A DNA stretch of 64,000 nucleotides. It comes from Thalassospira profundimaris WP0211. Its GTDB lineage: Bacteria > Pseudomonadota > Alphaproteobacteria > Rhodospirillales > Thalassospiraceae. The stretch covers positions 248,001 to 312,000 of the forward strand of contig NZ_AMRN01000002.1 in the NCBI RefSeq assembly GCF_000300275.1, given 5' to 3'. The translations under genes were made by a program, and so were the position numbers. This document shows positions 7,790-15,970 of the stretch, in pieces; positions within the stretch are counted from its first letter, which is position 1; the number at the start of each line of letters is the position of its first letter. Under the pieces are notes generated by a model, which saw only the letters and a program-made list of their open reading frames with translations, had not been told where the DNA came from and ran no database searches.

Positions 7790-9114
7790 CCGCGCGTCCT
7801 TTCCTCCTTGATCTCATCGAACGTCCGATCGTCCCCGTCGAGGACGGCGGTCTTGCCGGTCGCCTTCTGCCAACGCTCGACGGCCACGTCCACGTAGACG
7901 GGACTAATCTCCATGGCAAAGACCCGTCGGCCAACGGACTCGCCCGCCATGATCTGTGATCCCGACCCCGAGAACGGCTCATAGCACAGACCGCCCGGCT
8001 CCACATGCTGGCGCATCGGCGTCGCGAAACAGTCCAGCGGTTTCGGCGTCGGATGGTCGGGGCGTTCCTCGCCCGAGAGACCATGGATGTCCCAGACCGA
8101 CGGCAGGAACTCGGCACCATCCGCCTTGGGCGGCATGTTGCCCTTGATCCAGCCCATCAGGCAGGGCTCGTGTTTCCAGAGATAGCGCGACCGGGTGAGG
8201 ACGCCCTTCTCCTTGTTCCAGATGATCTGCTGATGCTGAAAGGCGCCCATCTCGGTCCAGACCTCTTCGAGCATGGCCTGGCGGCGGGAGGCATGCCAGC
8301 AGTACCAGGCGGCGTTGGGCTCGATCGCTTCCGCAATCGCCGCCTTGATGAAGCCGCGATAGAGGTCGGGGCCTTGCGAGGAATCGTCCCAGGTCACACC
8401 ATAGGTGGCGGACCAGTCCTTGTTGCCGTCGGTTCCGCTGGTGTCACCCTTGGCGACCTTGGCCTTGCGCGCGCTGTTCTGCGGATGGTTGGTGCCATCG
8501 TAGTCGACCAGGTACGGCGGATCGGTGGCGAACAGGATGGCGCGCTCGCCGTTCATCAGGCGCTTCACGTCATCCGCGTTCGTGCTGTCGCCGCAGAGCA
8601 GACGATGATCGCCCAGCAGCCACAGGTCACCCGGACGACTGACCGGCTCGACCGGCGGCTCCGGGATGGTGTCCTCAGCAACGAAACCACCGGCTTGCTG
8701 TTCCCCATCCTCGCTCTCCAACAACCGGTCGATCTCCGACAGGTCGAAGCCGGTCAGGTCGAGGTCGAAGTCCTGGGCCTTGAGGTCCGCCAGTTCGAGA
8801 CGCAGCAGTTCCTCGTCCCATCCGGCGTTCTCCGCGATCTTGTTGTCGGCGATGATCAGCGCCCGGCGTTGGGTCTCGGAGAGATGGCCGAGGCGGATCA
8901 CCGGCACGTCGTCGAGACCGAGCTTGCGCGCCGCCATGAGACGGCCATGTCCGGCGATGACGCCACCGTCCTCGCCGATCAGGATCGGATTGACGAAACC
9001 GAACTCGGCGATGGACCCGGCGATCTGCGCGACCTGCCCCTCGTCGTGGGTGCGGGCGTTGCGCGCATAGGGGATCAATCGATCCACCGGAACGGTTTCG
9101 ATCGTCAAGTCCAT
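7786..9114 (-). CDS. ParB-domain DNA methyltransferase (N6-adenine/N4-cytosine type)
   Basis: A 442-residue two-domain protein. Residues 1-115 are a ParB N-terminal domain (VDRLIPYARNARTHDEGQV, then GGVIAGHGRLMAARKLG). After an acidic linker, the methyltransferase starts near residue 160 with motif IV DPPY at 198-201 and a C-terminal motif I FSGSGSQIMAGESVGRRVFA, the permuted order of beta-class amino-methyltransferases. The enzyme would methylate phage or host DNA, probably to evade restriction. No restriction endonuclease is nearby, so it is an orphan methylase. It overlaps the small membrane-protein gene by four bases. Confidence 0.92.
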   Translation of the reverse strand: MDLTIETVPVDRLIPYARNARTHDEGQVAQIAGSIAEFGFVNPILIGEDGGVIAGHGRLMAARKLGLDDVPVIRLGHLSETQRRALIIADNKIAENAGWDEELLRLELADLKAQDFDLDLTGFDLSEIDRLLESEDGEQQAGGFVAEDTIPEPPVEPVSRPGDLWLLGDHRLLCGDSTNADDVKRLMNGERAILFATDPPYLVDYDGTNHPQNSARKAKVAKGDTSGTDGNKDWSATYGVTWDDSSQGPDLYRGFIKAAIAEAIEPNAAWYCWHASRRQAMLEEVWTEMGAFQHQQIIWNKEKGVLTRSRYLWKHEPCLMGWIKGNMPPKADGAEFLPSVWDIHGLSGEERPDHPTPKPLDCFATPMRQHVEPGGLCYEPFSGSGSQIMAGESVGRRVFAMEISPVYVDVAVERWQKATGKTAVLDGDDRTFDEIKEERTRG

Positions 9115-9431
9115 CTGTCAATCTGCCATGTGTCGGGAACGCTTGACGGACCGGCGGCGCAAACCCGCAGAAACCCTGGGGTTGGCGTCAATCCGTCAAG
9201 TCGGTGTCAAGTAAGTTGGCGGGCCTGTCGGTGGCGAAATCCCGCGCTGGCGCCTCCCGCATACGATATCCGCCAGGAAGGAACCAAGATATCAAATACT
9301 TAGCGGGCGACGACTACCGGGACCACGTGTCCCGCGCGCGCCTCTCGCGAGCATGGTTTGAATATAGCCCATCGAAGCCGAGCCTGTCTCACCGTCCGAT
9401 GTCTCACGGAAAAATGTCTCACGAGGCGGTT
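9115..9431. other. 317-bp gene-free region upstream of the methyltransferase, with short tandem repeats
   Basis: No coding frame is convincing here. The left part holds several GTCAA elements (for example GTCAATCCGTCAAGTCGG near 9188). The right part holds three TGTCTCAC copies at 9385-9392, 9400-9407 and 9415-9422, spaced exactly 15 bases apart. These look like binding sites for a regulator and may control the minus-strand methyltransferase gene that starts at 9114. Confidence 0.5.
9385..9422. repeat. Three TGTCTCAC direct repeats, 15-bp period
   Basis: Copies at 9385, 9400 and 9415 are identical over eight bases and separated by unrelated seven-base spacers. They end ten bases before the stop codon of the minus-strand gene at 9432. 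Confidence 0.85.
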
Positions 9432-9869
9432 TCATCTTGACAGCCGTGCCGCCCGGTCGACCACGAAGGACTGCGAGCGCTTCGCCGGGACGCGGCGACC
9501 GTCGAGCCGCAGGGCGATGACGCTGAGTCCGTACTGCCAGCGGCGATGGGCGGTGGCGCGACTGACGCCGAAGCGCCAGCAGATGGCCTTCCACGGCGCG
9601 CCCTCGGCTCGAGCCCAGAGGAGCTTGCCGTCCTCGGGTGCCAGGAAGCGGATCCAGGTCAGGGTTTCCTCCATGCGCGAGATGGCCGCCGCCGAGGGTG
9701 GGGGGCGCCGCATGGGCTGAGGGATCGCTCCGACCATGTCGGCGAAGTCGCGCGCCACCTCGGGCCAGACGTTAAAGAAGCCCTGGACCTTCTCCTCGGG
9801 CAACCGCTTGAGCACGTCGGCGGCCTCGACGAGACGGTCCTCGACCCGTTCCGGCGTCCAGTCAGCCAT
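9432..9869 (-). CDS. DUF6362-like phage protein (145 aa)
   Basis: Read from the ATG at 9869 (MADWTPERVEDRLVEAADVL) because GGAGGTGCACC lies directly before it; a longer upstream frame lacks such a site. The C-terminal half has a sigma/transposase-like HTH pattern (WARAEGAPWKAICWRFGVSRATAHRRWQYG shortened: APWKAICWRFGVSR, TAHRRWQYG). Similar phage proteins are grouped as DUF6362, a name I give from memory. A role in late regulation or packaging is plausible but unproven. It overlaps the upstream 66-aa gene by eight bases. Confidence 0.72.
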   Translation of the reverse strand: MADWTPERVEDRLVEAADVLKRLPEEKVQGFFNVWPEVARDFADMVGAIPQPMRRPPPSAAAISRMEETLTWIRFLAPEDGKLLWARAEGAPWKAICWRFGVSRATAHRRWQYGLSVIALRLDGRRVPAKRSQSFVVDRAARLSR

Positions 9870-10062
9870 GGTGCACCTCCCGGCCGCCGTCGCGCCGGCC
9901 ATAGAGCTTCTCGCCCAGTTGGCGGATCAGTTCGCGCTCGGGCCAGGTCAGGCGGTCATCCTCCACCGACACCGCGAGCAGACCCTGCTCGTGCCATCCA
10001 TCGCGCTTGACCTGTTCGGGGTCGCGGCGTTCGCCGCCGTAGCCTTTCGGGAAACGCTTCAT
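9862..10062 (-). CDS. Small phage protein of unknown function (66 aa)
   Basis: A 66-residue, strongly charged protein (MKRFPKGYGGERRDPEQVKR, then LTWPERELIRQLGEKLYGRR). Its start overlaps the RuvC-like stop in an ATGA and its end overlaps the next gene by eight bases, so it belongs to the same operon. I know no function. The tight translational coupling is the main reason to accept it as real. Confidence 0.65.
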   Translation of the reverse strand: MKRFPKGYGGERRDPEQVKRDGWHEQGLLAVSVEDDRLTWPERELIRQLGEKLYGRRDGGREVHHG

Positions 10063-10577
10063 CGCGCACCTCCCCGGGTCTCCATGGCCCAGAGCAGCAG
10101 CGCGATGGCGTCGGCCTCGTTGTCGTCGGCGGGGGCATACCCCCGCGCCGTCACCGCCGCGATGACCGCGTCCTTGTTGGCGTTGCCCTTGCCAGTGACA
10201 TGGCGCTTGATGGTGCCCACCGGCACGGCCTCATAGGGGATCGCATGGTGTTCGCACCAGGCGGTGACGTGAGCGAGGAAGCCGCCGTAGGCATGGGCGG
10301 CGTCGACCCCGGCATGGCGACGGACTTCCTCGACGAAAACGGCGTCCAGGTAGCCTGCCGCCTGCTTGATCTCTGTGAGCCAGCGCTTGAAGCGCAGGAA
10401 GCGCATGCCGCCACCCTGCCAGCGGTCGTTCTTGAACTCGGCGGTGCCACTGATGATCCGACCGTCCGGCCCATGCAGCGCCCATCCGGTCTTGGTGCCG
10501 AGATCGAGGGCAAGAATGACGGGGTGGTCCGGCGCCTGTTCGGCGAGAAATTCGATCAATGCGGGCTGGCTCATCAT
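10059..10577 (-). CDS. RuvC-like Holliday junction resolvase
   Basis: A 172-residue RNase H-fold nuclease. Acidic catalytic positions are visible in order: ILALDLGTKTGWAL near residue 22, AVFVEEV mid-protein, and DDNEADAIALLLWA near the C terminus. It would resolve branched DNA before packaging. The start is taken at the paired ATGATG at 10577/10574. The frame stays open about 140 codons further upstream, but that part is proline- and serine-rich, covers the intergenic repeats, and is rejected as coding. Confidence 0.85.
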   Translation of the reverse strand: MMSQPALIEFLAEQAPDHPVILALDLGTKTGWALHGPDGRIISGTAEFKNDRWQGGGMRFLRFKRWLTEIKQAAGYLDAVFVEEVRRHAGVDAAHAYGGFLAHVTAWCEHHAIPYEAVPVGTIKRHVTGKGNANKDAVIAAVTARGYAPADDNEADAIALLLWAMETRGGAR

Positions 10578-10915
10578 CGGGCTCCTTGGCAATCGGTTTT
10601 GGGAATGGGCCGGGAAGCAGCAACCCGACCATTGGTGGGAGGAGTGTGCGTTCCCGGGAACACTCCTCCCCCTATAGGGGGAGGTGGGAACGTGGAAATC
10701 GTTGAAATCATTACGTTTTTCCTTGGTTGGGAACGGATGGGAACGAGATTTTTGGGAAGCTGATTTATTCAATGGGTTCAATGACTTGATGCGGATTTGA
10801 GGGCACAAAATCTTGGGAATTCCCGTTGGGAAGCTGGGAACCGGGAACGGAAACCGCCCCCCATCCGCTTGGGCAGGAAGCTCTGGGAACGCTGGGAACG
10901 GAGCACGCATGGTCC
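10578..10915. other. 338-bp gene-free region with iteron-like GGGAACG repeats and overlapping palindromes
   Basis: Six exact GGGAACG copies lie at 10686, 10729, 10739, 10843, 10885 and 10894, all on the plus strand, with near matches at 10656 and 10836 and several GGGAA relatives. They lie between the primase-helicase and resolvase genes. The left part carries an 11-bp inverted repeat and a 20-bp palindrome. The pattern resembles iterons of a replication origin, or sites for a phage initiator or regulator; function is not shown by sequence alone. Confidence 0.55.
10637..10684. repeat. Two overlapping inverted repeats (mutually exclusive hairpins)
   Basis: GGGAGGAGTGT at 10637-10647 pairs perfectly with ACACTCCTCCC at 10660-10670. 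The perfect palindrome CCTCCCCCTATAGGGGGAGG occupies 10665-10684 and shares bases 10665-10670 with the first hairpin. Only one of the two can form in RNA at a time, a layout seen in attenuators. They could equally be nested protein-binding sites. Confidence 0.75.
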
Positions 10916-13111
10916 TCACTCCCCGGTCTCGTGGGCGCCATGGACGAACCGCCCGACACCCCGCGCAAACGGCCCGGCCGGAACGTCCAGCCACTTGAGT
11001 TCCTTCGAGCCTTCGGCCATGCCCTTGACCAGGATGGGCGGCCGGCCGTTGAGCATCTCCTGGACCAGCCCCTCGATCTTGTTGCGCGCCATGTCGTGGA
11101 ATACGACGGGCAAGCGGTGGCGCTGCTTGAACAGCCCCGTGCCGCCGGTATGGGTGTAGGGGTGACCGTCCTCGGCCGCACGGGCGATGGCTTCGACCAG
11201 GGCATCCATCAGGTCCTGCTCGGGCCGGCGGACGGCCCGCAGGCGTTCGGTCGCATCGACCAGCAGCCCGGTCGGCGCGCGCAGGAAGGTACGGATGGCC
11301 CGATCGGCCGGGCCGTTGGCCTTGACCACCGCGCCCTGGAAAACGGCGTTGCGGGCAAAGGGCTCTTCGAGCGCCTTAAAGATGTACCCCTGATGCTCCT
11401 CGGGCGCGGGCCAGAGCGCATAGACCATGCGCACCCCATCGACGATGGCGCTGGTGCCGCGCACGGCGTCACGGGCTTGCTCGACCGAGGCGATGGGCCG
11501 ATTGCCCTGGGGCTTGCGCATGTGGTGGGCGACGATTACCGCCGCGCCGGTTTCGGTGGCGAGGCTCGCCAACAGGCCCGTCGCAAAACTGCCGGCAGCC
11601 GGATCGGAGGTGACGTCGGCATGGATGAAGGACGCCAGCGGGTCGAACACCACCAGCTTGAGATCGCGCAGCCTCATGATCTGATCGCGCACCATGCGGA
11701 ACTGGGGCGTGATTTCGGGGCCGTCCTTGCCGGACACCACCAGCGGGATCGGCCCGCCCGCATTGGGCAGCGGCACGACGATCAGCCGTTCGGGTGCCTT
11801 GAGACGAAGCTCGTCCGGGTCCAGGCGCTGCAAGCGACGATGGACTTCCCCCTGGTCATCCTCGGCGGTGAAGATGACGGCGGTGCCGAACGCGCGCACC
11901 GGGCCACCGAAAGCCATCGGCTCAGGGCTGACCGAGACGGAACGCGCCTTGCCGGTCGCCACTGACAGCGCCAGGTCGAGGGTCATCATGCCCTTGCCGG
12001 TGTCGCCCATGGCGGCCAGGATCGAGACCATGCCCATGGGGAACGAGCCTTCGACCAGAAAACGCTGCTCGGGCGCATCGCCGGAATAGCGAGTGGCATG
12101 CCAGTCCGAAAGGTCGAGAGTGGCATTCTCCGAACGGAGGGTCTGGCGTTCGGTGGTGGCGATGAACTCGGCCACGTCCATGCCGTCGTCGACCGCGTCC
12201 GCCGCATCCCATTTCTCAAGCTTTTCGTCGGGCGGTAGCAGAACGGACACCGACCGGGCGCCAGCGGCCAACACGGCCTGTCCCGCCGCCATGGCGTACT
12301 GCCAACCGGGGCCGTCCTTGTCGGGCCAGATCAGCACCCGTTTGCCGTCGAGCGGCGACCAGTCGGTCTTCTCGATCGGCGCCTTGGCCCCGTTCATGGC
12401 CGTGGTGGCCGAGATGCCGGCATCGATGAGCGCCTGGGCGGCCTTCTCGCCTTCCACCAGAACCACCGGATCGGCGGCCTTGATGCCGGGTCGATTGTAG
12501 AGGGGGCGCGGCTCCGGGGCTTTGAGACGCCGGTTGACCACATCCCAGGGCCGGAACTGTTTGCCGCCGGGAGGGTCGTAACGATAGACGCAGGCGATCA
12601 GCCGACCGTCCTCGTCGTGATAGTCCCACTTGGCGGTGACCGGCCCGAGATCATCCGTCGGCGGCGCTTTGGCCTGTGCCGCGCGATCGTCGTGGAGTGT
12701 CCGGCTGCGGCCATCGAGCCATTCGCGGATGTCGTCCATGATGGCGGGGAAATCCGTGCGCGTATCCCGGCCGGAAACCGCAGCCCACAAGCCGATGATG
12801 TCGCCGCCCTCGCCGGTCGCGAAGTCGTGCCACATGCCGGCCTTGGGTCCGGCCAGTTCCACCGACAGGCTGTCGCCGCGATTGCCTTGGACGTCGCCGA
12901 CCAGGAACTTGCCCCCCTGGAACGCACCGCCCGGCAGCAGGTAGGAAAGCACGCCCCGCAGGTTGACCAGCATCCGGGTCTTGATCTCCTCGGTGGTCTC
13001 CGCCCCATCCCAGGGTCGGCTATCGTCGAGGCGCTGGGGCTCGGCGTCGTTGAAGTCACGCCAACGCTCGAAGTCGATGACGTTGTCCTCGGTCGGCGGC
13101 GTATCAACCAT
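10916..13111 (-). CDS. Phage primase-helicase (Toprim plus RepA-like AAA ATPase)
   Basis: A 731-residue replication protein read from the ATG at 13111, preceded by GGAGG. The N-terminal part has MWHDFATGEGGDIIGL, typical of primases. The Toprim domain shows VVLVEGEKAAQALIDAG (about residues 216-232) and WPDKDGPG (about 262-269). A RepA/AAA_25-type ATPase follows with Walker A GDTGKGMMTLDLAL (about 369-382) and LVVFDPLASF as Walker B. It would unwind DNA and may prime replication. It overlaps the Cas4-like gene by eight bases. The unusual GDTGKGM loop matches the RepA-like subfamily. Confidence 0.9.
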   Translation of the reverse strand: MVDTPPTEDNVIDFERWRDFNDAEPQRLDDSRPWDGAETTEEIKTRMLVNLRGVLSYLLPGGAFQGGKFLVGDVQGNRGDSLSVELAGPKAGMWHDFATGEGGDIIGLWAAVSGRDTRTDFPAIMDDIREWLDGRSRTLHDDRAAQAKAPPTDDLGPVTAKWDYHDEDGRLIACVYRYDPPGGKQFRPWDVVNRRLKAPEPRPLYNRPGIKAADPVVLVEGEKAAQALIDAGISATTAMNGAKAPIEKTDWSPLDGKRVLIWPDKDGPGWQYAMAAGQAVLAAGARSVSVLLPPDEKLEKWDAADAVDDGMDVAEFIATTERQTLRSENATLDLSDWHATRYSGDAPEQRFLVEGSFPMGMVSILAAMGDTGKGMMTLDLALSVATGKARSVSVSPEPMAFGGPVRAFGTAVIFTAEDDQGEVHRRLQRLDPDELRLKAPERLIVVPLPNAGGPIPLVVSGKDGPEITPQFRMVRDQIMRLRDLKLVVFDPLASFIHADVTSDPAAGSFATGLLASLATETGAAVIVAHHMRKPQGNRPIASVEQARDAVRGTSAIVDGVRMVYALWPAPEEHQGYIFKALEEPFARNAVFQGAVVKANGPADRAIRTFLRAPTGLLVDATERLRAVRRPEQDLMDALVEAIARAAEDGHPYTHTGGTGLFKQRHRLPVVFHDMARNKIEGLVQEMLNGRPPILVKGMAEGSKELKWLDVPAGPFARGVGRFVHGAHETGE

Positions 13112-13868
13112 GGTCCGACCTCCAGCAGCGATCCGACCAGGCGCAGAACCGGCATTCGTGGAAGTCGGCGGATTGGGCGATGCGGGGCAGCAACTCGCCC
13201 GCCTCGGTGGCGCGGATGATGCGCACCGCCTTGTCGCTCGCCGTCTGGGCCAGGCCGCCGTCGAACGGCACCAGTTCGTGATGCAGCTCGGCGGTGTCCT
13301 TGTTGATCGCCGTGAACAGCGCCGGGTTTTGGGAGATGCCCGGCACGCTTGCTTCCATGTAGGCCTGATAGGTGGCGATCTGGGCCGCATAGATCGGTTT
13401 CGAGACCGCCACACCCCGTTTGGCCGTATCCTTCCAGGACCTGTCGTTGAGCGACTTGCATTCCCAAAGCGCCGGGAACCCGGTCAGCACGGGACCGGCA
13501 TTGATGATGCCGTCCACATGGCCGCGGATGCGCCCGTCGGCGACGGAGAAACCGAACTGCTCGCCGTCCGGGCGGTTGCCCTTGGTGGTGTAGAGATCGA
13601 ACCCAGCCTTGCGCAGCCAGCCGATGGCCAGGTCCTCGAACACATGACCGGCGGCAAAGATGCGCAACGTCCGACCGTCGAAGTCGCTGCCATCGTCCTT
13701 CGGCGCGTCGGCATACTCGAACTGCAAGGCACGCTCGCAGGCCACGCCCAAACGGGATCCGCCGAGATAGTCCCGCGACGGCCTCGCGGCGTTCTCCGCC
13801 TCCAGGGCCTCGTCGATGAGCGCGTTGATCCGCTCGGCGACGGTTGCCGAGTGGTTGTAATCGAGCAT
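13104..13868 (-). CDS. PD-(D/E)XK nuclease, Cas4/RecB-like
   Basis: A 254-residue nuclease. Catalytic residues fit GHVDGII (Asp), WECKSLND (E-x-K), and a following Gln in YAAQIATYQAYM (motif IV). Cysteines in GVACERALQFEY and the C-terminal CRFCAWSDRCW could hold an iron-sulfur cluster as in Cas4/AddB-type exonucleases. Phage members are thought to make single-stranded ends for annealing-based recombination, which fits the Sak4-like ATPase in the same operon. No CRISPR array or other cas gene is present. It is joined to its neighbours by short overlaps. Confidence 0.88.
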   Translation of the reverse strand: MLDYNHSATVAERINALIDEALEAENAARPSRDYLGGSRLGVACERALQFEYADAPKDDGSDFDGRTLRIFAAGHVFEDLAIGWLRKAGFDLYTTKGNRPDGEQFGFSVADGRIRGHVDGIINAGPVLTGFPALWECKSLNDRSWKDTAKRGVAVSKPIYAAQIATYQAYMEASVPGISQNPALFTAINKDTAELHHELVPFDGGLAQTASDKAVRIIRATEAGELLPRIAQSADFHECRFCAWSDRCWRSDHG

Positions 13869-14275
13869 CAGAAAGGGATCTCCGTGTCCTCGGCCTTGGC
13901 CGTCGCCAACATGGCGTCCTGAAAGCCACCGACGGCGACCTCGATCAGGGTGAGGACCTGCGCTTCGGTGAGGTCGACCAGCCGGATCTGCCAGCCGATC
14001 TCCTCCATGATTTCGGCGAGCGGCTTCATGGCGGCGCGGATCGCGGCCTGTTCCTGTTCGGTCAGATCAACCATGCCCCAGCGCTCCTTCGCCAAACGCG
14101 ACCAGAAGCCTTGGCAACTCATGGAGCAGAACCAGACCGAGGGCCGGGGCCGTTTCGATGGCACCGGGTCGAACCAGCCAAAGCCACGGGCTGGACGTCG
14201 ACAGACGGCACAGAACGCACCACGCGGATGCCAGAGGCGCAGACGGGTGGCGGCAGTGTCGGATGAAGAAGCCAT
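13868..14275 (-). CDS. Small zinc-motif phage protein (135 aa)
   Basis: A 135-residue protein with an N-terminal zinc-ribbon-like motif (GAFCAVCRRPARGFGWF, then SVWFCSMSCQGFW: CxxC...CxxxC). The C-terminal half is helical and acidic (TEQEQAAIRAAMKPLAEIME). I recall similar phage proteins being filed as DUF6511, but this name is uncertain. It lies three bases after the helicase gene and overlaps the nuclease start by an ATGA. It may be an accessory of the helicase or nuclease; no function is known. Confidence 0.7.
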   Translation of the reverse strand: MASSSDTAATRLRLWHPRGAFCAVCRRPARGFGWFDPVPSKRPRPSVWFCSMSCQGFWSRLAKERWGMVDLTEQEQAAIRAAMKPLAEIMEEIGWQIRLVDLTEAQVLTLIEVAVGGFQDAMLATAKAEDTEIPF

Positions 14276-14278
14276 GGA

Positions 14279-15958
14279 TCATGCCGCCCTCCCAATGTCG
14301 GCCGCCGAAGCCACCAGATTGGTGATGGCGCCCTTGTTGAACTGGAAGGTGAGCAGCGCCGAAGCCTGATAGCGGGTCAGGCCGAAGTCCTGGCGGAACT
14401 GAGGTGGCAGATACTGAAGCTGGCGTTCCGTCGCCGGCTGGTTGAGCCAGGAGCGGGTCTTGTGCGCGCTCTCGTCGGTCTCGTTCTCGTTGAGCCAGTC
14501 ATCGGCCGCCGCCAGGCAAACGGTGCGCTCGCCCACGGCCAGCAACCGCGCGCGCTGTCCTTTCGCCCCGCCGACGGCATGCCAGCGGCCATGAAGGAAG
14601 AAGATGCCGCCCCAGGCACTGAACCCATTGGCCACCAATGCCGCGTCGTCGCCGAAGAGATCGCACCAGCGGAAGCTGGAGCGCTTCAGGAGATCGATCT
14701 CCGACATCACGAAATCGGCAAGCGGCGTCGCCTCGCCGTCGCCCAAGCCGGCGGACTCCCACAGGTAGCCGCAGAGGGGGCATTCGCGGAGTGCCAACGG
14801 CACCTGAGCGGCGCACTCCGGGCAGTCCTTGGTCGGGGCCTCGCCGTCACCGGTCTTGCCGTCGAGATTGACGTCCTGCTCAAGGCAGCCGTGCAGCAGG
14901 GTCGAGGTGCCGAAGTCGAGAACGATGCAATCGGTCTTGACCACACCCGGAAACTCGCCTGGATCGACGGTGCGCAAGCCCCTCCCGACCATCTGGATCA
15001 TGGTGGACTTGTAGGAACTGGGGCGCAGCAGCACGACGCAGCTGGTCGGCTGATGATCCCAGCCCTCGGTCAGCACCGCCACGTTGACGATGACCTGGGT
15101 GTCTCCCTTCTCAAAGGCACGCAGCACCGAGCGGCGTTCCGCCTCGCCCATGTCACCATGGACCATGCCGGCGGCCACGCCATCATCGCGGAAGGCCTCG
15201 GTGACGTTGCGGGCGTGATCGACCGTGGAACAGAACACCACGGTCTGCCGATCGCCCGCCTTCTCGCGCCAGTGGCGGATCACCGCTTCGGTGATCGGCG
15301 CCGTGTTCATGATCGCGTCGACCGCCTTCATGTCGAAGTCGTCGACGGTCTTGCGAACACTCTTCAGCGCCTCCTGCGCGCCGACATCGATGACGAAGGT
15401 GCGCGGCGGCACGAGATGGCCCGAGGCGATCAGTTCGCCGATGCTGATCTGGTCGGCGACGTTGGAGAAGACGGGCCGCAGCCCTCGTCTGTCACCCCGG
15501 TTGGGCGTCGCTGTGACGCCGAACACCCGGACATCCGGATTGCGGTCCCGCGCCTTGTCGATGATCCTGCGGTAGCTGTCGGCGGCCACATGGTGCGCCT
15601 CGTCGATCACCAGCAGATCGAGCGCCGGCAGGAGATCGAGGTTGGCGGACCGGGCCAGGGTCGGCACCATGGCGAAGGTCGTCCGCCCCCGCCAGGACTT
15701 GGTGCGGGAGTCGACAATCGACGTGCTGATCTTCGGATTGACCTTGGCGAACTTGAGCACGTTCTGCGCCGTCAGTTCATCGCGATGGGCGAGCACGGCC
15801 GCCTTGGCGTCGGTGCCCTCCAGCATCCGGCCGACCACGCCCGAAAGCATGATCGTCTTGCCGGCACCGGTCGGCGCGACGCCCAGGGTGTTGCCGTGCT
15901 CATCGAGCGCATCCACGGCGCGCTCGACGAACACCTTCTGGCGGGGACGGAGAAGCAT
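14279..15958 (-). CDS. DEAD/DEAH-box SF2 helicase
   Basis: A 559-residue superfamily 2 helicase. Motif I is GVAPTGAGKT (residues 26-35), motif II DLLVIDEAHHVA, motif III VTATPNRGD, and motif VI QMVGRGLRT. A C-terminal zinc finger (CPECAAQVPLALRECPLC) precedes an alpha-helical tail. It would remodel or unwind DNA or RNA intermediates during phage replication. Domain order is that of phage Res/UvsW-like helicases. It sits in the early operon between the ssDNA-binding-like protein and the zinc-motif protein. Confidence 0.93.
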   Translation of the reverse strand: MLLRPRQKVFVERAVDALDEHGNTLGVAPTGAGKTIMLSGVVGRMLEGTDAKAAVLAHRDELTAQNVLKFAKVNPKISTSIVDSRTKSWRGRTTFAMVPTLARSANLDLLPALDLLVIDEAHHVAADSYRRIIDKARDRNPDVRVFGVTATPNRGDRRGLRPVFSNVADQISIGELIASGHLVPPRTFVIDVGAQEALKSVRKTVDDFDMKAVDAIMNTAPITEAVIRHWREKAGDRQTVVFCSTVDHARNVTEAFRDDGVAAGMVHGDMGEAERRSVLRAFEKGDTQVIVNVAVLTEGWDHQPTSCVVLLRPSSYKSTMIQMVGRGLRTVDPGEFPGVVKTDCIVLDFGTSTLLHGCLEQDVNLDGKTGDGEAPTKDCPECAAQVPLALRECPLCGYLWESAGLGDGEATPLADFVMSEIDLLKRSSFRWCDLFGDDAALVANGFSAWGGIFFLHGRWHAVGGAKGQRARLLAVGERTVCLAAADDWLNENETDESAHKTRSWLNQPATERQLQYLPPQFRQDFGLTRYQASALLTFQFNKGAITNLVASAADIGRAA

Positions 15959-15970
15959 CGGCCCACCCTC

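Noticed and set aside
9385-9422. Possible CRISPR array
   Set aside because: Only three 8-bp repeats with 7-bp spacers; far too short for CRISPR, and no cas operon. The Cas4-like nuclease belongs to a phage replication operon.
10578-10994. N-terminal extension of the RuvC-like resolvase
   Set aside because: The open frame covers the repeat-rich region but reads as Pro/Ser/Arg-rich nonsense; the RNase H fold is complete from the ATG at 10577.
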